From an uncultured beta proteobacterium (GTDB taxonomy: Bacteria > Pseudomonadota > Gammaproteobacteria > Burkholderiales > Burkholderiaceae_C), in the NCBI GenBank assembly GCA_903845345.1, contig CAIMXF010000292.1:1-41794 (forward strand): a stretch of DNA of 41,794 nucleotides, given 5' to 3'. Position numbers and translations under genes: made by a program. The notes under the pieces are model-generated. The model made no database searches. It was not told the origin of the DNA and saw only the letters and a program-made list of their open reading frames with translations. Positions 10,718 through 22,514 of the stretch are shown here, piece after piece. Numbering within the stretch: the stretch's first letter is position 1; each line of letters starts with the position of its first letter.

Positions 10718-11152
10718 ATGTGTGAAATCTTCATCAGCGCCGATCCCGCGAGCTACGAAAGCCGCACGCGCTCCGTTCGCCTGCACGGCGTCGTCACCAG
10801 CATCCGGCTGGAGCATCTGTACTGGGAGGTGCTCGAGGAGATCGCGCGCCGCGACGGCCTGAGCGTCGTCCACCTCATCGAGAAGCTCTATGACGAGCTC
10901 GTGGCCGCGCGCGGCGGCGTCGGCAACTTCACGTCGTTCCTGCGCGTCAGCGCGCTGCGCTACGAGGCGCTGGTGGCGCAGGGCCGCATCCCGGCCGACG
11001 TCGGCGTGCCGATCCGCTCGCTCGATGCCAAGGCCGTGCTGCACCAGCTGCCCAAGGGCTGGAGCATTCCGGCGACGCCGCCGGCCGCGAGCGGCGACGC
11101 GCCCTCCGCCGGCCGCGCGCTGCAGCGGGCCTTGACGCGCCTGCCGCACTGA
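10718..11152 (+). CDS. ribbon-helix-helix domain protein
   Basis: MCEIFISADPASYESRTRSVRLHGVVTSIRLEHLYWEVLEEIARRDGLSVVHLIEKLYDEL; RHH_4-type pattern. Confidence 0.8.
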   Translation: MCEIFISADPASYESRTRSVRLHGVVTSIRLEHLYWEVLEEIARRDGLSVVHLIEKLYDELVAARGGVGNFTSFLRVSALRYEALVAQGRIPADVGVPIRSLDAKAVLHQLPKGWSIPATPPAASGDAPSAGRALQRALTRLPH

Positions 11153-11175
11153 AGACGCGGCCACCGCGTCTTCAG
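11149..11175. terminator. 12-bp perfect hairpin shared by two convergent genes, contains both stop codons
   Basis: CTGAAGACGCGG-CCA-CCGCGTCTTCAG; TGA of the RHH gene at 11150-11152 and TGA (complement) of the LysR gene at 11172-11174; no T-tract. Confidence 0.6.
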
Positions 11176-12194
11176 CCGACGCGAAAGCGTCCCGGCGGCG
11201 CGTTGTGGGCGAGCGCCGAAGCGTCCACCGCTTGCTCGCAGGTGCGCATCGTCCGCGACAGCAGGTCGATGAACGCGCGCGTCTTCGCCGGCATCAGGCG
11301 GCGGCCGGGAAACACGGCCCAGCAGTCGGCGTCCGGCAGGCACCAGTCGGGCAGGATGCGCTGCAGCTCGCCACGCGCCAGGTAGGGCTCCGCGAAGAAG
11401 TCGGCGACGGCGACGACGCCCGCGCCGCTGCGCGCCAGGCGGATCAGCACGTCCGGCGAGTTCGCGCGCACGTGCTGCTGCGGCACGAGGGCGTGCAGGG
11501 CGATCCCGGCGGCCGCGCGCCTGGCCTTGGCCGTGGACGGCCGCGGCGCATCGCCTGCGGCCGCCTCGCGCAGCGACAACTGCCAGGGCACCGGGTCGCC
11601 CGCGCGCGACAGCAGCATCAGTGCCGGCATCGTGCGCAACGCCTCCGGCGCCAGCGGCTCGCCGTGCTCGCGCAGCAGCGACGGCGCGGCGTACAGGCCG
11701 GTCGTGAACGTCGCCAGGCGGCGCGCGGCGAGCTGGGCGTCGTCGGGCAGCGCGCCCATGCGGATCGCCAGGTCGAAGTTCTCGCCGATCAGGTCGACGC
11801 GGCGCGGCGAGAGGTCGAGTTCCAGCGCGACGTCGGGATGTTCGCGGATGAAGTCGGCCAGCGGCCTTTCCAGCGCGGTGCTCGCGAAGTCGCCCGGCAT
11901 CGACACCCGCAGCCGTCCGCTGGGCCGCGCCTGGCGCGACAGCGCGAACGCGAGCGCGGCGTCCACCTCGTCCGACATCGCCCGCGCGTGATCGAGCACG
12001 CCCAGGCCGAACTCCGTGATGACCAGCTTGCGCGTGGTGCGTTGCAACAGCCGCTCGCCGAGCCGCTTCTCGAGCGCGGCGATGCGGCGCGACACCGTCG
12101 ACTTCGGCAACTGCACGCGCTCGGCGGCGCGGCTGAAGCTGCCGGACTCGGCCACGCGGGCGAACAGCAGCAGGTCGTCGGCGTCGGGGGTCAT
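11172..12194 (-). CDS. LysR family transcriptional regulator
   Basis: MTPDADDLLLFARVAESGSFSRAAERVQLPKSTVSRRIAALEKRLGERLLQRTTRKL. Confidence 0.93.
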   Translation of the reverse strand: MTPDADDLLLFARVAESGSFSRAAERVQLPKSTVSRRIAALEKRLGERLLQRTTRKLVITEFGLGVLDHARAMSDEVDAALAFALSRQARPSGRLRVSMPGDFASTALERPLADFIREHPDVALELDLSPRRVDLIGENFDLAIRMGALPDDAQLAARRLATFTTGLYAAPSLLREHGEPLAPEALRTMPALMLLSRAGDPVPWQLSLREAAAGDAPRPSTAKARRAAAGIALHALVPQQHVRANSPDVLIRLARSGAGVVAVADFFAEPYLARGELQRILPDWCLPDADCWAVFPGRRLMPAKTRAFIDLLSRTMRTCEQAVDASALAHNAPPGRFRVG

Positions 12195-12210
12195 GGTCGA
12201 GTCCTCGGGC

Positions 12211-13470
12211 TCATGCGAACTTGCGCGCCATCGATCGCCCGAAGTCCTTGCTCAGGTGACCCAGCAACGCCGCCCACGGCGACAGCGCCGGCCGCGGTTC
12301 GAGCCCGGCGCCCAGTCGCTCGATCTGCGCGTAGTACCAGCCGGCCTGGCACTGGTTGTTGAGGCCCTGCATGTGCCTGGACGGGCTGTTCGGGCCCCAG
12401 AAGCCGCGGCCCAGCACCAGCCGGTCTTCCGGCACCGGCAGCGCCGGCAGCTCGCCCGCGAGCATGCGGAGCGGGAAGCCGGGGTCGACGCAGAACGGCC
12501 GCGCCAGGCCGATCATGTCGGTCGCGCCCTTGTCCAGCGCGTCGTCCATGCCGGCGCGCGTGCGGAAGCCGCCGGTCACCATCACCGGCATCGTCGCCAC
12601 CGCCTTGATCGCGTCCGCGTATTTCAGGAACATCGCCTCGCGGTGGCGGGTGCTGTCGCGGATCTCGTCCTCGGCGTGCGACTTGAAGAACTCGATCTGC
12701 TCGTAGGTGCCGCCCGAGACCTCGAGCAGGTCGATGCCGGCGTCGCTGAGCCAGCGCACGACCTGCAGGCATTCCTCCGGGCCGAAGCCGCCCTTGACGA
12801 AGTCCGACGAGTTCAGCTTCACGCTCACCGGGAACTCCGGCCCCACCGCGGCCCGCACCGCGCGCACCGATTCGAGCAGCAGCCGCGCGCGGTTCTCCAG
12901 CGAGCCGCCCCAGGCGTCGGCGCGCTGGTTGGTGCGCGGCGACAGGAACTGCGACAGCAGGTAGCCGTGCGCGGCATGCACCTGCACGCCGTCGAAGCCG
13001 GCGGTCTTGAGCACGCCGGCGGTGCGGCCGAAGCGGGCGACGACGTCGCGGATCTGTTCTTCCGTCATCGCGCGCGGCCGGCCGAAGTTGCCGACGAGCT
13101 CGAGCTGCACCGGCGACGGCGCGAGCGGGTGCAGGTTGACCAGCCGCGGACACTGGCGCCCCGGGTGGCTGACCTGCCCCCACAACACGCTGCCGTGCGC
13201 GTGCACCGTGGCGGCCCAGGCGCGCAGTTGCGCCAGGCCGGCGTCGTCCTCCACCACGACGTTGCCGGCACGCTCCAGGTAGCGGCCGTCGATCATGAGG
13301 TTGCCGGTCACGAGCAGCGCCGCGCCGCCGGCGGCCCAGGCGGCGTAGAGGCGCTGGTGTTCCGGCGTCGCCCGCCCCGCCGGCGTGGCGAGGCCTTCGG
13401 TCATGGCCGATTTGCACAGGCGGTTGGCCAGCGTGATGCCGCAGGGCAGCGGCAGCGGTCGGTCGATCAT
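12211..13470 (-). CDS. NADH:flavin oxidoreductase / Old Yellow Enzyme family
   Basis: MIDRPLPLPCGITLANRLCKSAMTEGLA...GQVSHPGRQ...FDGVQVHAAHGYLLSQFLSPRTNQRADAWGGSLENR. Confidence 0.93.
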   Translation of the reverse strand: MIDRPLPLPCGITLANRLCKSAMTEGLATPAGRATPEHQRLYAAWAAGGAALLVTGNLMIDGRYLERAGNVVVEDDAGLAQLRAWAATVHAHGSVLWGQVSHPGRQCPRLVNLHPLAPSPVQLELVGNFGRPRAMTEEQIRDVVARFGRTAGVLKTAGFDGVQVHAAHGYLLSQFLSPRTNQRADAWGGSLENRARLLLESVRAVRAAVGPEFPVSVKLNSSDFVKGGFGPEECLQVVRWLSDAGIDLLEVSGGTYEQIEFFKSHAEDEIRDSTRHREAMFLKYADAIKAVATMPVMVTGGFRTRAGMDDALDKGATDMIGLARPFCVDPGFPLRMLAGELPALPVPEDRLVLGRGFWGPNSPSRHMQGLNNQCQAGWYYAQIERLGAGLEPRPALSPWAALLGHLSKDFGRSMARKFA

Positions 13471-13635
13471 GGCGAGGCTTCTCGTTGAGGCGATGCGTGA
13501 TCTTGCCATCGATTGTCCTGCCCACGGAACAATGAAGTGCATTCAGAGGCCTTCCGGCGCGTCACCGGTGTCAATACAGTCTCATCAAACGGCCATCCCG
13601 TTCACACCGACCCGACACCGCTTCAAGGAGCTCTC

Positions 13636-14265
13636 ATGAACATCCTGCAAATCAACTCCAGCGCACGCTCGTGGGCCAATGGCCAGGGCTCGCAGTCCAC
13701 CCGCCTCGCCAACGAGCTCGTCGAGCAGCTGCGCACCGCCCATCCCGGCGCCACGCTGACCCTGCGCGACCTGACGGCCAAGCCGCACCCGGCGCTCGAC
13801 GAGGCCACGCTCGGCGCGCTGTTCACGCCGGCCGAGGCGCGTTCGGCGGAGCAGCACGCCCGCGTCGCGCTCGACCACGCGCTCATCGACGAGGTGAAGG
13901 CCGCCGACGTCATCGTGATCGGCGTGCCGATGGTCAATTTCGGCATCACCAGCCAGCTCAAGAACTGGATCGACGCGATCGCCAAGGCCGGCGTCACGTT
14001 CAAGTACACCGCCAACGGCCCGGTCGGCCTGGTCGAGGGCAAGAAGGTCTACGCCGTGCTGACGCGCGGCGGCGTCTACCGCGACCAGCCGCACGACACC
14101 CAGGTGCCCTATCTGCGACAGACGCTGGGATTCCTGGGCATCACGGACATCGAGTTCATCTACGCCGAAGGCCTGGCGATGGGCCCGGATGCCGAAGCGA
14201 AGGCGCTGGCGTCCGCGCGGGCCCACATCGCCCGCATCGCCGACGGGCAAGCCGTCGCGGCCTGA
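13636..14265 (+). CDS. azoR: FMN-dependent NADH-azoreductase
   Basis: [32 protein letters not shown]...[43 protein letters not shown]. Confidence 0.92.
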   Translation: MNILQINSSARSWANGQGSQSTRLANELVEQLRTAHPGATLTLRDLTAKPHPALDEATLGALFTPAEARSAEQHARVALDHALIDEVKAADVIVIGVPMVNFGITSQLKNWIDAIAKAGVTFKYTANGPVGLVEGKKVYAVLTRGGVYRDQPHDTQVPYLRQTLGFLGITDIEFIYAEGLAMGPDAEAKALASARAHIARIADGQAVAA

Positions 14266-14310
14266 GCCTCTTCAACGCGGTCTTCGGGCCGCTTCACCAG
14301 GACACCTTCC

Positions 14311-15231
14311 ATGACCACGACCCTGACCGACCCTGCCCCGAGCGTGACCCCGGACGCCGCCGTGCACAACCCGCGCGCGGTGGAGCGCCTGGTCACGGGC
14401 CAGGCCACCCGCGACGGCGACGGCGTCAAGCTGACGCGCGTGCTGACGCAGCCGCTGCAACGCCGGCTCGACCCGTTCCTGATGCTCGACGCGTTCGGCT
14501 CGGACGACGCCGACGACTACATCGGCGGCTTCCCCGACCATCCGCACCGCGGCTTCGAGACCGTGACCTACATGATCGCCGGCCGGATGCGCCACCGCGA
14601 TTCCGCCGGCAACGAAGGGCTGCTCGAGAACGGCGGCGTGCAATGGATGACGGCCGGCCGCGGCATCATCCACAGCGAGCTGCCGGAGCAGGAGCAAGGC
14701 CGCATGGAAGGTTTCCAGCTGTGGCTGAACCTGCCGGCCGCCGACAAGATGGGCACGCCCGGCTATCGCGACATTCCCACCGGCGAGATTCCCGAGCTGC
14801 GCTTGGCCGGCGCAAGCGTGCGCGTGATCGCGGGCGCGAGCCACGGAGTGGCCGGCGCGGTGCAGAAGGCGCATACCGAGCCGCTGTACCTCGACCTGCA
14901 CCTGGAGCCCGGCGCGACGTTCGAGCAGCCATTGCCGGCCGGCCACAACGCGTTCGTCTACGTGTACCGTGGTGAGCTGGAGATCGACGGCGGCGCCGCG
15001 CGCACGAGCGTGCCGCGCGAGCGCATGGCCGTGCTCGCGAATGCGGCCGATCGCGACGGCGTGCGCCTGCAGGCCGGCCCGCAGGGCGCTCGGGCGCTGC
15101 TGATCGCCGGCCGTCCGCTCGACGAGCCGATCGCGCAGTACGGCCCGTTCGTGATGAACAAGCAGGCCGAGATCTTCCAGGCCGTCGAAGACTTCCGCGC
15201 GGGCAAGTTCGGCGTACCACCGGGTCGCTGA
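14311..15231 (+). CDS. pirin family protein
   Basis: LDPFLMLDAFGSDDADDYIGGFPDHPHRGFETVTYMIAGRMRHRDSAGN... classic pirin HxHxxE core. Confidence 0.94.
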   Translation: MTTTLTDPAPSVTPDAAVHNPRAVERLVTGQATRDGDGVKLTRVLTQPLQRRLDPFLMLDAFGSDDADDYIGGFPDHPHRGFETVTYMIAGRMRHRDSAGNEGLLENGGVQWMTAGRGIIHSELPEQEQGRMEGFQLWLNLPAADKMGTPGYRDIPTGEIPELRLAGASVRVIAGASHGVAGAVQKAHTEPLYLDLHLEPGATFEQPLPAGHNAFVYVYRGELEIDGGAARTSVPRERMAVLANAADRDGVRLQAGPQGARALLIAGRPLDEPIAQYGPFVMNKQAEIFQAVEDFRAGKFGVPPGR

Positions 15232-15249
15232 ACTCCGCGCGACCATGAA

Positions 15250-15273
15250 AAATGGCGCCCGAGGGCGCCATTT
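15250..15273. terminator. bidirectional intrinsic-type hairpin between convergent genes
   Basis: AAATGGCGCCC-GA-GGGCGCCATTT, 11-bp stem flanked by A/T. Confidence 0.75.
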
Positions 15274-15297
15274 CCGCGTTCACGAAGCCGCGCCGGA

Positions 15298-16692
15298 TCA
15301 GGTGCCGGACGACGAACGGAAGAAGTCGAGCACCTTGCCGGTGGTCGGATCCACGCCCACCACGATCTCGGTGAAGATGTTGGGCAGGGTCAGCACGGAG
15401 GTGTACGCGACCAGCACGCTGGCGCCGTTGTTGACTTCGACGATCGAATTCGTGCCTTGCGGGATCGACGAGATCTCGGTGTAGGCCGACGCGGTGGCGT
15501 ACGGGATGACGGAGGCGATGTTGATCTTGTTGACCGACATCGACAGCAGCAGGCCCTGGTTGTTGGACGCCAGGTTGATGAGGCGGAACTTCACGCCCGA
15601 CGAAGTCACCGGCGCGGTGTTGTCGTCGACGAAGATCTTCGCCTTCGGATTGCCTGAGCCGTCGAGGTACACCGCCAGGGTGTAGTCGCCGCCGGCGCTC
15701 AGCGCCGCGGTGATTTCGCCCGGCGGCGAGGTCGTCGAAGCGGGGTCGTTCATCACCACCGGGACGGCGGCGCCGTTGACGGTGACGACCGGCGCCGTGC
15801 CGGTCTGGACGACGGCGTAGTTCGAGTACTGCGGCGTGGCGCTGGGCGCCAGCAGCGTGACGGCCGTGGCCGGGGACGTCGGCGTGACCCCGACGACGGA
15901 AATCGTCGCACCCGGGATCGCCGTGACGGCGCGCGCGCGCGCCGTGGTGTTCAGGTACGACACGGCGGTGCCGCTGGTGCCCTGGGTGAGCACGATCGCG
16001 TTGGCCAGGACGCCGCTGGCGCCCGGGGTCAGGATGATCGTGACGACCTGCAGCGCCGTCAGGGTGATCGCCTGCGGCGACTGGAAGCGCACGTCGCTGA
16101 TGCCCTGCTGGATGCTGTTGGCACCCACGACGGTGATGAAGTACGAGCCCGCGGTGATGCCGGCGAACGCGCTCTGCGACGGGCTGGACGTGGTCGCCGA
16201 GAGGCTCGACGCGATCAGCGTGGAGATGGACAGGTCCTGGGTGGGCGACAGGTAGACGTCCACCGCGCCGATGTCGACGGAGGTGTTGAGGACGTTGATG
16301 TTCGCGTCGCCGGTATCTGGCGTGATGTTGCTCTCGGCCACCAGCACCAGGCGCAGCTCGTTGAGCACGCCGTAGGCGACCAGCGAGTAGCGCTGGTCCT
16401 TGTTGACGGTGCGCACCTGCGCGGCAGTGGCGCTGGTCTCGACGCCGTTGATGGTGGTCGTCAGCGTGAGGCTGACCGAGCCGGCCTGCACGTTGGAGTA
16501 GGCACTGGCATTCCCGTAGGTGATGCCGGTCACGATCTGGTTGGATTCATCCTGGAAGCCCAGCCCGGGGGTCTCGTAGCCGACGCTCGCGTTGACCAGG
16601 CGAACCGGGGCGCTGCCGGAACCGCTGCCGCAGCCGGCAAGCATCAAGGGCACGGCGCCGCCTACGGCCAGGAACTCACGTTTTTTCATCAA
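15298..16692 (-). CDS. DUF4397-like lipoprotein
   Basis: MMKKREFLAVGGAVPLMLAGCGSGSGSAPVRLVNASVG; lipobox and repeated RLVN/VDVYLSP modules. Confidence 0.75.
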   Translation of the reverse strand: MMKKREFLAVGGAVPLMLAGCGSGSGSAPVRLVNASVGYETPGLGFQDESNQIVTGITYGNASAYSNVQAGSVSLTLTTTINGVETSATAAQVRTVNKDQRYSLVAYGVLNELRLVLVAESNITPDTGDANINVLNTSVDIGAVDVYLSPTQDLSISTLIASSLSATTSSPSQSAFAGITAGSYFITVVGANSIQQGISDVRFQSPQAITLTALQVVTIILTPGASGVLANAIVLTQGTSGTAVSYLNTTARARAVTAIPGATISVVGVTPTSPATAVTLLAPSATPQYSNYAVVQTGTAPVVTVNGAAVPVVMNDPASTTSPPGEITAALSAGGDYTLAVYLDGSGNPKAKIFVDDNTAPVTSSGVKFRLINLASNNQGLLLSMSVNKINIASVIPYATASAYTEISSIPQGTNSIVEVNNGASVLVAYTSVLTLPNIFTEIVVGVDPTTGKVLDFFRSSSGT

Positions 16693-16727
16693 AACACTCC
16701 ACTTTCCAGGCCGCGCCTGTCATCTGA

Positions 16728-19010
<2,283 letters not shown>

Positions 19011-19016
19011 GCCGGC

Positions 19017-19178
19017 TCAGGCCTGGCGGGCGTGCTGCGCGGCCTGCGCCATCAGCGCGTTGGTCGCGCCGAGCTGGTTCTCGACCTTCGCGAAGCCCTC
19101 GATGCTGCCCAGCATGCCCAGCGTCATCAGGGCGGCGAGGGCGAACGAAGCGATCCGGGTGGTCAGGGGCTTGGTCAT
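19017..19178 (-). CDS. 53-aa small protein with N-terminal signal/TM segment
   Basis: MTKPLTTRIASFALAALMTLGMLGSIEGFAKVENQLGATNALMAQAAQHARQA; upstream AGGAG-like RBS (complement of ggactcct). Confidence 0.6.
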   Translation of the reverse strand: MTKPLTTRIASFALAALMTLGMLGSIEGFAKVENQLGATNALMAQAAQHARQA

Positions 19179-19406
19179 GATGGACTCCTTTGCGGTGAGG
19201 TGGACTGCGCCGGGTTGGCGTCGTCCGTGATTCGATGGTTGGACTGTAGGCAGCCACGCCCGCGGGTTCCAGCCGCTTGCGACGACTCGCGCGGCGCGCG
19301 TATCAGGCCGCAGGAATGGGCGACGAACCGACAGCTCCACCTCACACTGGCCTCACCGGGGACGGCTAGGATGGCCGGCTTCGCAATCGACACAAGACAA
19401 GGGTGC

Positions 19407-20126
19407 ATGACGGGAGGCAACGAGATCCATTCGCTGTTCTGGTTGGCAGTGACGCGGCTGGGCGAGGCCCAGATCCTGCTGCCGGCCTTCCTGGCGGGCG
19501 CGCTGTGGCTGGCGGTCGCGCGTCCGGCGGGCGCGCGCGGGCGCATCGCCCAGGGCAACGCGCACGCGCACGACCATCCGGCGCGGCGCTCGGCGTGGCG
19601 CTGGGTGATCGGGATCGTCGGGGTCGCGGGCATCACCACCCTCAGCAAGGTGGCCTTCCTCGGCTTCGGCTACGGCATCGCCGCGCTCGACTTCACGGGC
19701 TTCTCGGGCCACTCGATGTTCGCGTGGTCCATCCTGCCGGTGATCGGCGCGATCATCGCCGGCCGGGGCGGCGTCGTGGCCGGCGTGACGCTGGCCGCGC
19801 TGATCACCTACTCGCGCGTCGACCTCGGCGCCCATTCGTGGAGCGAGGCGATCGCCGGCATGGTGCTCGGGGCGGCCGCCGCGGGCTGGACGCTGGCCGA
19901 CTACCTGGCCCACCCGGGCGCCGTGCGCGCGCCCTGGTGGCTGCCGTTGCTGCTGGTCGTGTGGCTCACGGTGCTCCCGATGCACGCGCCGCCGTCGCGC
20001 ACGCACGACCTGGTGGTGGCCGTGTCGCTCAAGCTGTCGGGCCGGTCGCGGCCCTACACGCGCTTCGAGCTGCTGGCCGGGCTGATCCACCCGGCCTGGG
20101 AGAAAGCGGCGCGCACCGCGCGCTGA
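19407..20126 (+). CDS. PAP2-like membrane phosphatase
   Basis: TLSKVAFLGFGYGIAALDFTGFSGHSMFAW...RVDLGAHSWSEAIAG (SGHS, R...H motifs), TM segments. Confidence 0.8.
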   Translation: MTGGNEIHSLFWLAVTRLGEAQILLPAFLAGALWLAVARPAGARGRIAQGNAHAHDHPARRSAWRWVIGIVGVAGITTLSKVAFLGFGYGIAALDFTGFSGHSMFAWSILPVIGAIIAGRGGVVAGVTLAALITYSRVDLGAHSWSEAIAGMVLGAAAAGWTLADYLAHPGAVRAPWWLPLLLVVWLTVLPMHAPPSRTHDLVVAVSLKLSGRSRPYTRFELLAGLIHPAWEKAARTAR

Positions 20127-20135
20127 GTCGGCGAC

Positions 20136-20750
20136 TCAGTGCCCGATGCCGTGGAAGCCGGGGAACGGCGCGACGCCGATCAGCGGCTGGTGCAGGTGCA
20201 GCGCGAACAGCATCCAGGCCAGCACGCCCACGACGACCACGATCGCGCTGCGGCCGCGCTCGGCGGGCGCGATCGTCGGCTCGGTTCCCGCGCGGCGGCG
20301 CTGGCGGGCGGCGCGGAAGTCGAGCACCGCCCACGCCAGGAAGCTGCCGAACAGCACGACGTCGGCCAGCGTGCCGTTGGCCAGCAGGTGTCCCGCGGCC
20401 CAGCACTTCACGCCCAGGATCATCGGATCCTTCACGCGCGCCTTGATGCCGTTGGCGGGCACGAACGCCGCGGTGAGGAGGATGAACGCGATCAGCGTCA
20501 GCAGCGCCGCGAGGTCGTGCGTCCAGCGCGGCGGCGACCACAGGATGTCCGGCTGCTGGCGCGCCTGCCCGAAGCCGTAGCAGATCAGCACGAAGCCGAC
20601 GACCGAGATCATCGAGACGAGGCCCTTCCAGGCGCCCGGGCCGCGCGCGGCGATGAAATCGGTTCGCCGGCGGTCGGCGACGATGCGCACCGAGTGGATG
20701 CCGAGGAACAGGACGAGTCCGAGGATGAGCATGATCATGGCTGCGATCAT
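20136..20750 (-). CDS. NnrU-like membrane protein
   Basis: MIAAMIMLILGLVLFLGIHSVRIVADRRRTDFIAARGPGAWKGLVSMISVVGFVLICYGFGQAR. Confidence 0.8.
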   Translation of the reverse strand: MIAAMIMLILGLVLFLGIHSVRIVADRRRTDFIAARGPGAWKGLVSMISVVGFVLICYGFGQARQQPDILWSPPRWTHDLAALLTLIAFILLTAAFVPANGIKARVKDPMILGVKCWAAGHLLANGTLADVVLFGSFLAWAVLDFRAARQRRRAGTEPTIAPAERGRSAIVVVVGVLAWMLFALHLHQPLIGVAPFPGFHGIGH

Positions 20751-20812
20751 GATGCCGTCGAGGCGGTGGCGCTATCCTCGTTGCCACCACTGTTTGAAGG
20801 AAGACCGCCGAC

Positions 20813-21298
20813 ATGGACACGACGCCCGTCCCCGCCAAGCGCTACTGCTGGGAAGACTTCCCGGTCGGCCACGTGATGGCCCTCGGCAGCACCACCGTCC
20901 GGCGCGAGGCCACGCTGGAGTTCGCGCGCCAGTTCGATCCGCAGCCCTTCCACCTGGATGACGCGGCCGCCGAGGCCTCGTTGTTCAAGAAGCTGTCGGC
21001 CAGCGGCTGGCACACCTGTGCGATGACGATGCGCCTGATGTGCGACGGCTACCTGAACGACTCTTCCAGCCTCGGCTCCCCCGGCATCGACGAGCTGCGC
21101 TGGCTCAAGCCGGTCTATCCGGGCGACACCCTCTCGGCCGAGATGACCGTGCTGGAGTCGCGCGTGATGAACAGCAAGCCGCACGTCGGGCTGGTGCTGT
21201 CGCGCTGGCGCGTCTTCAACCAGGACGGCGCCGACGTGATGACGATGCAGGGCTGGGGCATGTTCGGGCTGCGACACCCGGCGCCGCGGGAAGGGTGA
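20813..21298 (+). CDS. MaoC-like (hot-dog fold) dehydratase
   Basis: RYCWEDFPVGHVMALGSTTVRREATLEFARQFDPQPFHLDDAAAEASLFKKLSASGWHTCAMTMRL. Confidence 0.88.
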   Translation: MDTTPVPAKRYCWEDFPVGHVMALGSTTVRREATLEFARQFDPQPFHLDDAAAEASLFKKLSASGWHTCAMTMRLMCDGYLNDSSSLGSPGIDELRWLKPVYPGDTLSAEMTVLESRVMNSKPHVGLVLSRWRVFNQDGADVMTMQGWGMFGLRHPAPREG

Positions 21299-21339
21299 GT
21301 GGGTGGCTTGGGAACCAGTGTCGAGCAGCCGGGCGTAAT

Positions 21340-21357
21340 TGGTATTACGACTGGTTC
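21340..21357 (+). promoter_or_regulatory. GntR-type operator-like element (distal, upstream of nag operon)
   Basis: TGGTATTACGACTGGTTC; TGGT-N8-TGGT variant of the motif at 21478. Confidence 0.4.
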
Positions 21358-21460
21358 ATGTCCGGAGATGTCAATGCTGTCAGCAATGTACGGGTTTCTT
21401 CCTAGAATTCACGAGTGAAATTCGGTACCCGGCCGGGCATTTCGCACAGCCGGGCGTTCG

Positions 21461-21496
21461 TTGACAGCGGTCCATCATGGTACTATAGTGGTATCA
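21461..21496 (+). promoter_or_regulatory. sigma70-type promoter with overlapping operator, nag operon
   Basis: TTGACA (21461-21466), 17-bp spacer, TATAGT (21484-21489); overlapping TGGTACTATAGTGGTATCA (21478-21496). Confidence 0.8.
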
Positions 21497-21501
21497 CATT
21501 T

Positions 21502-22419
21502 ATGAGCCACACCTGTTATCACCCCGCCTTTGAACAGGCCGACATCCGCTACGCCCTGGGCGTGGACGGGGGCGGCACGGGCACCCGCGTCCGCCTCTGG
21601 ACGAGCAGCGGCGCGTTGGTCGGCCACGGCGAATCCGGCCCGTCGGCGCTCGCGCAAGGCATCGACCAGGCGTGGAAGCACATCGGCCAGGCGGTGGAAC
21701 GCGCGTTCGCGTCGGCCGGACTGTCGACGCCGGTTCCGAACCACTGCGTGCTGGGCCTGGGCCTGGCAGGGGCCGTGGCGCCGCACCTGGCCGCCGCGTT
21801 CTTCCGCGCGGCCCCTGAGTACGCGCTGATCGTGCTGGAGACCGATTCGCGCACCGCGCTGATGGGCGCCCATGCCGGCCGGCCGGGCGCCATCGTCGCC
21901 GTGGGCACCGGCGCGGTCGGCGAGGCGCTGCATGCCGACGGCCGCCGCGTGGCGGTCAGCGGCTGGGGCTTTCCGGTGGGCGACGAAGGTTCGGGCGCCT
22001 GGCTGGGGCTGCGCGCGATGCAGATCGCCCACCGCGCGCTCGACGGCCGCGCCGCTGCCGGCACGCTGGCGCAAGCCGTGTGGCGCCAGGTCAGCGACCG
22101 TCGCGACGCGCTGCTGGAATGGTGCTCCTCGGCGCGCCAGCACGAATACGCTCAACTCGCGCCCCTCGTCTTCGAGTGCGCGGACACCGACGCCGCGGCC
22201 CAGTCGCTGGTGCGGGACATCGGACAGGAAATCGAAGACATGGCGCTCGCGCTCGACCCGGGGCTGCAGCTGCCCATCGTGATTCTCGGCAGCATCGGCC
22301 TGCGCATGGCCGGCCGCCTGCCACCCGCGCTGCGCTCGCGGCTCGTCGAGCCCGCCGGCGATGCGGTCGACGGCGCCCATCGCCTGGTGCGCCAGCAGAT
22401 GAAGGAAGCGGTCGCATGA
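21502..22419 (+). CDS. BadF/BadG-type N-acetylglucosamine kinase-like ATPase
   Basis: ALGVDGGGTGTRVRLWTSSGALVGHGESGPS... phosphate-binding motif; immediately upstream of nagA. Confidence 0.88.
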   Translation: MSHTCYHPAFEQADIRYALGVDGGGTGTRVRLWTSSGALVGHGESGPSALAQGIDQAWKHIGQAVERAFASAGLSTPVPNHCVLGLGLAGAVAPHLAAAFFRAAPEYALIVLETDSRTALMGAHAGRPGAIVAVGTGAVGEALHADGRRVAVSGWGFPVGDEGSGAWLGLRAMQIAHRALDGRAAAGTLAQAVWRQVSDRRDALLEWCSSARQHEYAQLAPLVFECADTDAAAQSLVRDIGQEIEDMALALDPGLQLPIVILGSIGLRMAGRLPPALRSRLVEPAGDAVDGAHRLVRQQMKEAVA

Positions 22420-22514
22420 GCGCCGCCCGCAGGACGGAGAGTTTCCTGATCCGCGCCGCCCGGCCGCCAGCAGTCGCGCGCCTCGCCGTGCGCAGGACGG
22501 AGATTCCCCGATGA
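22416..22514 (+). CDS. putative 32-aa coupling mini-ORF between kinase and nagA
   Basis: ATGA overlap with kinase stop and with nagA start; MSAARRTESFLIRAARPPAVARLAVRRTEIPR. Confidence 0.35.
   Translation: MSAARRTESFLIRAARPPAVARLAVRRTEIPR

Noticed and set aside
7401-10862. 1153-aa plus-strand ORF
   Set aside because: Spans antisense of the thioredoxin-like and 9186 genes and overlaps PfpI out of frame; high-GC artefact.
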